64,000 nucleotides of DNA, from NCBI GenBank assembly GCA_904066235.2, contig CAJFCV020000004.1, positions 10,912,001-10,976,000 of the forward strand, written 5' to 3'. Below the pieces are notes generated by a model. That model was not told where the DNA came from. It was given only the letters and a program-made list of their open reading frames with translations, and did no database searches. This document shows, piece after piece, positions 60,214 to 64,000 of the stretch. This DNA comes from Bursaphelenchus xylophilus (lineage: Eukaryota > Nematoda > Chromadorea > Rhabditida > Aphelenchoididae). Position numbers and translations under genes: made by a program. Position 1 is the stretch's first letter. The number at the start of each line of letters is the position of its first letter.

Positions 60214-61864
60214 GTTGGTGGAAGAAATTGTTTTCGGATTTTTGATTTTGCTGACTTCTGACCTTATTTTAGACAAAAATTTTTTGAAATTTTATTTATT
60301 TTTTTTTGAATTTCATTGGCAAATTTGTAGGAAATATTGTTGATTTTGATGCTTAATTTTTATTTTATGGTGAGCTGACCTTTAATTTTGATTTTTTTTT
60401 CATCTAATTTCCTCGTTTTTGGGTATTTTCTCTAATATTTTTGTCTCATCCTGCCAATATCAATATTGAAATTGTGTAATTTTGCTATTTGATTCAGAAA
60501 CTTGTTATTTCACTTGATTCTCACCTATTTGTTGTCATTTTTTGGCAAAAAAATTTAATTTGTTTTGTTTTTTTTTGTTGTTGAATAAAATTTTTTGTTG
60601 GAATTTCGGGTTTCTTACATAAATTTGGTTGTTTTCCCAATTTATTATTTATTATTTTCAATATTGCATGGTGGAAGCTAGCGAAGGCTAAGTAAATAGA
60701 AATAACAAAATTGATCGAGTCCTAGGATAGCTTATCACCTATTTTGAGGTATTTTACATGTACTCCCATCAATAATATTTAGATAAAAGTTACGGATCTT
60801 CATTTTTCACCGCAAATTTTGGTCTTTTATATGTTACAATAACTCAGGGTAAAGAAAACTAACGTTAGTAATAGCTAAACTTAGAAAAGGTGGACATATT
60901 GCAAGCCTTTGCCAAGTCTCCGCCGAGCCTTCGCCGTCCATCCAACGGCTTTGCCAGGCCTCGTGGACACTTTCTACAACTTTTTTTGGGTATCCACCTG
61001 CCCTACACCCCGTATCGATCGATTTTGTGTTGACCGGAAAAGCCCGAAACGTGTATTTTTTCTTTATTTTTTTCTAAATTATGCAGGCGATTTTTTTATT
61101 TTTGGTGTTTTTTTGCTATAATCGCCAATAAAGACTGCTGTAAAACCTCGTTCAAAGGTCTTCAAGACAAAGCATAAAACATTCTGTTTTGGTCTTGAAC
61201 ATTTCATTGCAAAAAAACCTTGAAGTGGAACGACTTTCAACAAAAATCAACTTCACAGAGATCAGGTTACAAACTACAAACACAACTTTCGGAAAAACAT
61301 GTGAATTGCGAAGTCACTCACATGTGGCGATTTAATTTGCTTCAAAATTTTCATACGAGTTCTGAAGCGGCTACAATGATTCGCTGAAAGTTTTGGCTCG
61401 CACTTTTCGAAGACAGTTTTCGTTTTTTCGCGTCGCGACTTTTCGGGTCAACGACAGTTCGGGTCAACACAAAATCGATCGATACGGGGGTGTAGGGCTG
61501 GTGGAGAGCCAAAAAAAAGATTGTAGGAAGTGCCTACGAGGCTTGGCAAAGCCGTTGGATGGCCGTCTTCGCCGACCATCGATGGTTTTCTTTACACTGA
61601 GTTATTGTAACATATAAAAGACCAAAGTTTGCGGCGAAAAATGAAGATCCGTAACTTTTATCTAGATGTTATAGATGTGAGTACATGTAAAATAGCTCAA
61701 AATAAGTGATAAGCTATCCTAGGACTCGATCAATTTTGTTATTTCTATTTACTGAGCCTTCTACTGGCCTTCCCCATGCAGACAGCGACGAAAAGTTTAA
61801 AATATTGCATTTATTTCGTCATAATTTACGCTATACATACGTTCATTTTATATTATACATAACG
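60214..61864. other. Gap between unknown gene and partial UGT
   Basis: A T-rich 3' flank (60214-60660, AATAAA at about 60583) is followed by a foldback element, then 85 bases to the UGT stop codon. No exon recognised. Confidence 0.5.
60667..61778. mobile_element. 1.1-kb foldback element, family J
   Basis: Arms share GAAGGCT(A/C)AGTAAATAG, CCTAGGATAGCTTATCAC and CCATCCAACGGCTTTGCCA in inverted orientation; ends are TGG(T/G)GGAAG-like with TGCA on both sides. A partial copy is at 24646-24890. Confidence 0.7.
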
Positions 61865-63862
61865 TTACTCGAGTTTTTTTCTATTTTTCTTCTCAACTGT
61901 CAAATATATCCTAACCATCACTCTGAACAACAAATATACAACAAAACCGCTAAAAACAATCAAACTAATTAGTAGTCCAACAATATCCAATCCAAAGTAG
62001 GCCCAAAATGAGATTTTTGCCCCAGGCAAAATCAGTTTCTCATAAGCTTCTGGAAATCTTGTTGCTTGTTCCACGGCATTAATCAGCCTCTCCTCGGGCG
62101 ATTGCGGTAGATTATTCAGCAGTTCGCTCAATTCTCTCGCATTCTTCCCGTATTTTTCCTCGTTGAGAACGGAATTCAGCGCTTTGACGATGATTTTGGA
62201 AGTTAGTTTCAGCTTGTTCAAGTGCACTCCGTTTCCGATATGCTTTACAATGGCCGTGTTGTAGGTTTGATCGCCGAAAAGAGGCACGGAAATCAAGGGA
62301 ACGCCGGCAAAGGCGGCTTCGTTCAAACTGTTCAGTCCGCAGTGGGTGATAAAGGCTTTGGTTTTTGGGTGTTCTGAAAAGAAGCAAGTACAGTGGGGGA
62401 CCCGATCCAGTGGCAAAAAACGTACCATTTTGCATCGAGGAAGTGTCAAAAATGTGGCAAAATGCTTCCCTTTCCAAGTGAAAAAACTCCGGTTTTGAAA
62501 AGCACGCCTTTCATGAGGGAAAGGGCGCCTTCAAAACCGAGTTTTTCACTTGGAGAGGGAGGTATTTTGCCACATTTTTTGATACTTCCTGGATGCGAAA
62601 TGGTACGTTTTTTGCCACTGGATTAGGTCCTCGACTGTAGAAAGTTGGGCTGGAAAAAGTGGTCTAGAAATCTCGGCAGAAAAGAGTCAAGAAAATTTCC
62701 GACGAAATTGAAAAACTTCAGTTTTAAACCTACTCAAGATTGACACTTGATCCACCCACTGAAGTGTGTGAACATTGCCAATGCTACTTTCGTTCAACTT
62801 GTCGTTGAATTTCCAGATAAATTGATAATCCGGAAATTGAGAAAACGCCTCAGCGAATGCTGTTCGGACGTTTTGTGGGAGTTTTTTGTTATCAGCCAAG
62901 GATCCGAACGAAAAAAAGACAACGCCTTTTTTAGCGGAGGAATAGATTTGATGAATCTCCTGAAATACTTTTAACACAGTGATTTTTTAATATCTGGAGG
63001 TTGGAAAAAGTACATGGTACAATGACGGACATGATCCAGCGGTAAAAACCCTACCATTTTGCGTCCGGGAAGTATCAAAAAATGTGGCAAAATACCTCCG
63101 TTTCCAAATAAAAAACTCTGTTTTTAATTGCGCGGCTTCCCCTCACAAAAGACGCCCTTTAAACCGGAGTTTTTTCATCTGGACACTTGAAGAGGGGGGA
63201 TTTTGCCACATTTTTTGATACTTCCCGGATGCAAAATGGTACCTTTTTTGCCACTGGATCAGGTCCGCCACTGGACAAGGTGGGCCAGCCGAAGTGTAAG
63301 GTGTTTTTGTTGAATGTCTCGGCGAGTCAATCTGTTCCGTACGAAAACAGAAATGTTCTTCATCAACGCCAAAATGTGAATGCAAAGTTTCAAATTTCTA
63401 CGACAAAAAAGGCCTCATTTGGCGTAGAAGTTTGAAATTTTGCATTGGCATTTTCGCCTTGATAAAGAATATTCCTGTTTTTGTACGGAATAGATTGATT
63501 CGTCGAGAGATTCAACATGGACTCCTTACACATTCGGCTGTCTGACTCTGTAGAATTGAAACTTTTACTGTTACTTACCTCACTCAACGCTTTCGCTTTG
63601 GTAATACCAACACCTCCAACGAAAAGTTGTTTCAAACTGATTGGTCTAGGCAAGTCGACAAATTCATTGGTATTTTGAATGTAAAACGCCGCGTTTTTGG
63701 TGAATTCTGCGGGATGTGGGAGCTGGAGATTCGTTAATTCGTAGACTTCGGGATTTGCAAACCATTTGGACATTTTTACGGTCGAGTCGTAATATTCTCG
63801 CCAATTTTGGATCCGTTCCAAAAGCGTCATATACACTCCGTTGGGAGGGGCGCGGTTTAGGA
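61865..63862 (-). CDS. UDP-glucuronosyltransferase, partial: 3' three exons
   Basis: Exons in coding order: 63862-63579, 62959-62734 and 62373-61865, giving 339 residues; the 5' exons lie beyond the right edge. The first exon has the same length (284 nt) and phase as the matching exon of the UGT at 53-56 kb. Seen: NAAFYIQNTNEFVDLPRP, VVFFSFGSLADNKKLPQN, WVDQVSIL, HPKTKAFITHCGLNS and LISVPLFGDQTYN (the UDP-sugar signature), then a C-terminal membrane helix and a lysine-rich tail ending KKLE, a classic KKxx ER retrieval signal. The last intron of the other UGT is absent, so its final two exons are fused here. Both introns carry family A elements. The two genes are clearly paralogous but their protein sequences have diverged. 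Confidence 0.92.
62391..62637. mobile_element. Family A MITE in partial UGT, second intron
   Basis: CAGTGGGGGACCCGATCCAG left end, TTAGGTCCTCGACTG right end, TA flanks; it begins 18 bases upstream (in gene direction) of the exon 62373 acceptor. Confidence 0.85.
63020..63273. mobile_element. Family A MITE in partial UGT, first intron
   Basis: CAATGACGGACATGATCCAG left end, GATCAGGTCCGCCACTG right end. Confidence 0.8.
63305..63525. repeat. Inverted repeat in partial UGT, first intron
   Basis: Left and right halves pair imperfectly: GTTGAATGTCTCGGCGAGTC / GACGAATC...GAGATTCAAC outer parts, and TTTCAAATTTCTACG / GTAGAAGTTTGAAA inner parts. Probably an old MITE. Confidence 0.55.
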
Positions 63863-63947
63863 CTGAAAGGATTTTTTGAGAAAATTCAAGCGTAAAAGTG
63901 CAAAAAATGGTTTCTCTGATTTCGGTTCGAGAAATAGAAGAAACGTA

Positions 63948-64000
63948 CAGTGGCGGACCTGCCCCAATGGTAAAAAACGTACCATTTTGCGTCCGGGAAG
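63948..64000. mobile_element. Family A MITE, truncated by the window edge
   Basis: CAGTGGCGGACCTGCCCCAA left end in the intron upstream of the first visible UGT exon. Confidence 0.75.

Overview
The window is nuclear DNA of a nematode, most likely a rhabditid and possibly a Caenorhabditis relative. The basis is AT-rich DNA, genes split by short introns with TTTTCAG acceptors and GTAAGT donors, acceptor-like sites just before several start codons (expected for spliced-leader trans-splicing), and expanded nematode families: UDP-glucuronosyltransferase, sigma-like glutathione S-transferase, organic-cation and SLC17-like transporters. I found no bacterial, viral or organellar genes. All gene models were assembled by eye from intron phase and family conservation.

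Layout. 1-18 kb has no gene I can support; it is a graveyard of foldback DNA elements and minisatellites. 18.3-23.0 kb carries a Shisa-like membrane protein (+). 23.0-32.6 kb is again repeats: a 116-bp minisatellite, a 203-bp GA tract and a foldback element containing tRNA-like sequence. 32.7-40.5 kb holds two tandem MFS transporter paralogues (+). A four-exon GST (-) is convergent with the second one (95 bp apart). 46.0-52.7 kb is a ten-exon organic cation transporter (+) whose third intron holds a Pro/Gln-rich gene on the opposite strand. 53.1-55.8 kb is a complete seven-exon UGT (-). 57.0-60.2 kb is a six-exon gene of unknown function (+) with a 1.5-kb hairpin in its last intron. 61.9-64.0 kb is the 3' part of a second UGT (-) that leaves the window.

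The UGTs, GST and cation transporter are the kinds of gene used in conjugating and exporting small molecules, so the right third reads as a local detoxification neighbourhood. That is inference from family membership; no shared regulation is visible.

Repeats dominate the rest. At least ten families are non-autonomous palindromic elements, most with TA target duplications. The three commonest are called A (CAGTGGGGGACCTGATCC ends, about 255 bp), B (CAGTCTGTCGGGAAAATAAT ends, about 150 bp) and C (CAGGGGAAGTACTCCAAG ends, about 450 bp). They sit between genes and in introns. Only one element holds a recognisable transposase remnant.
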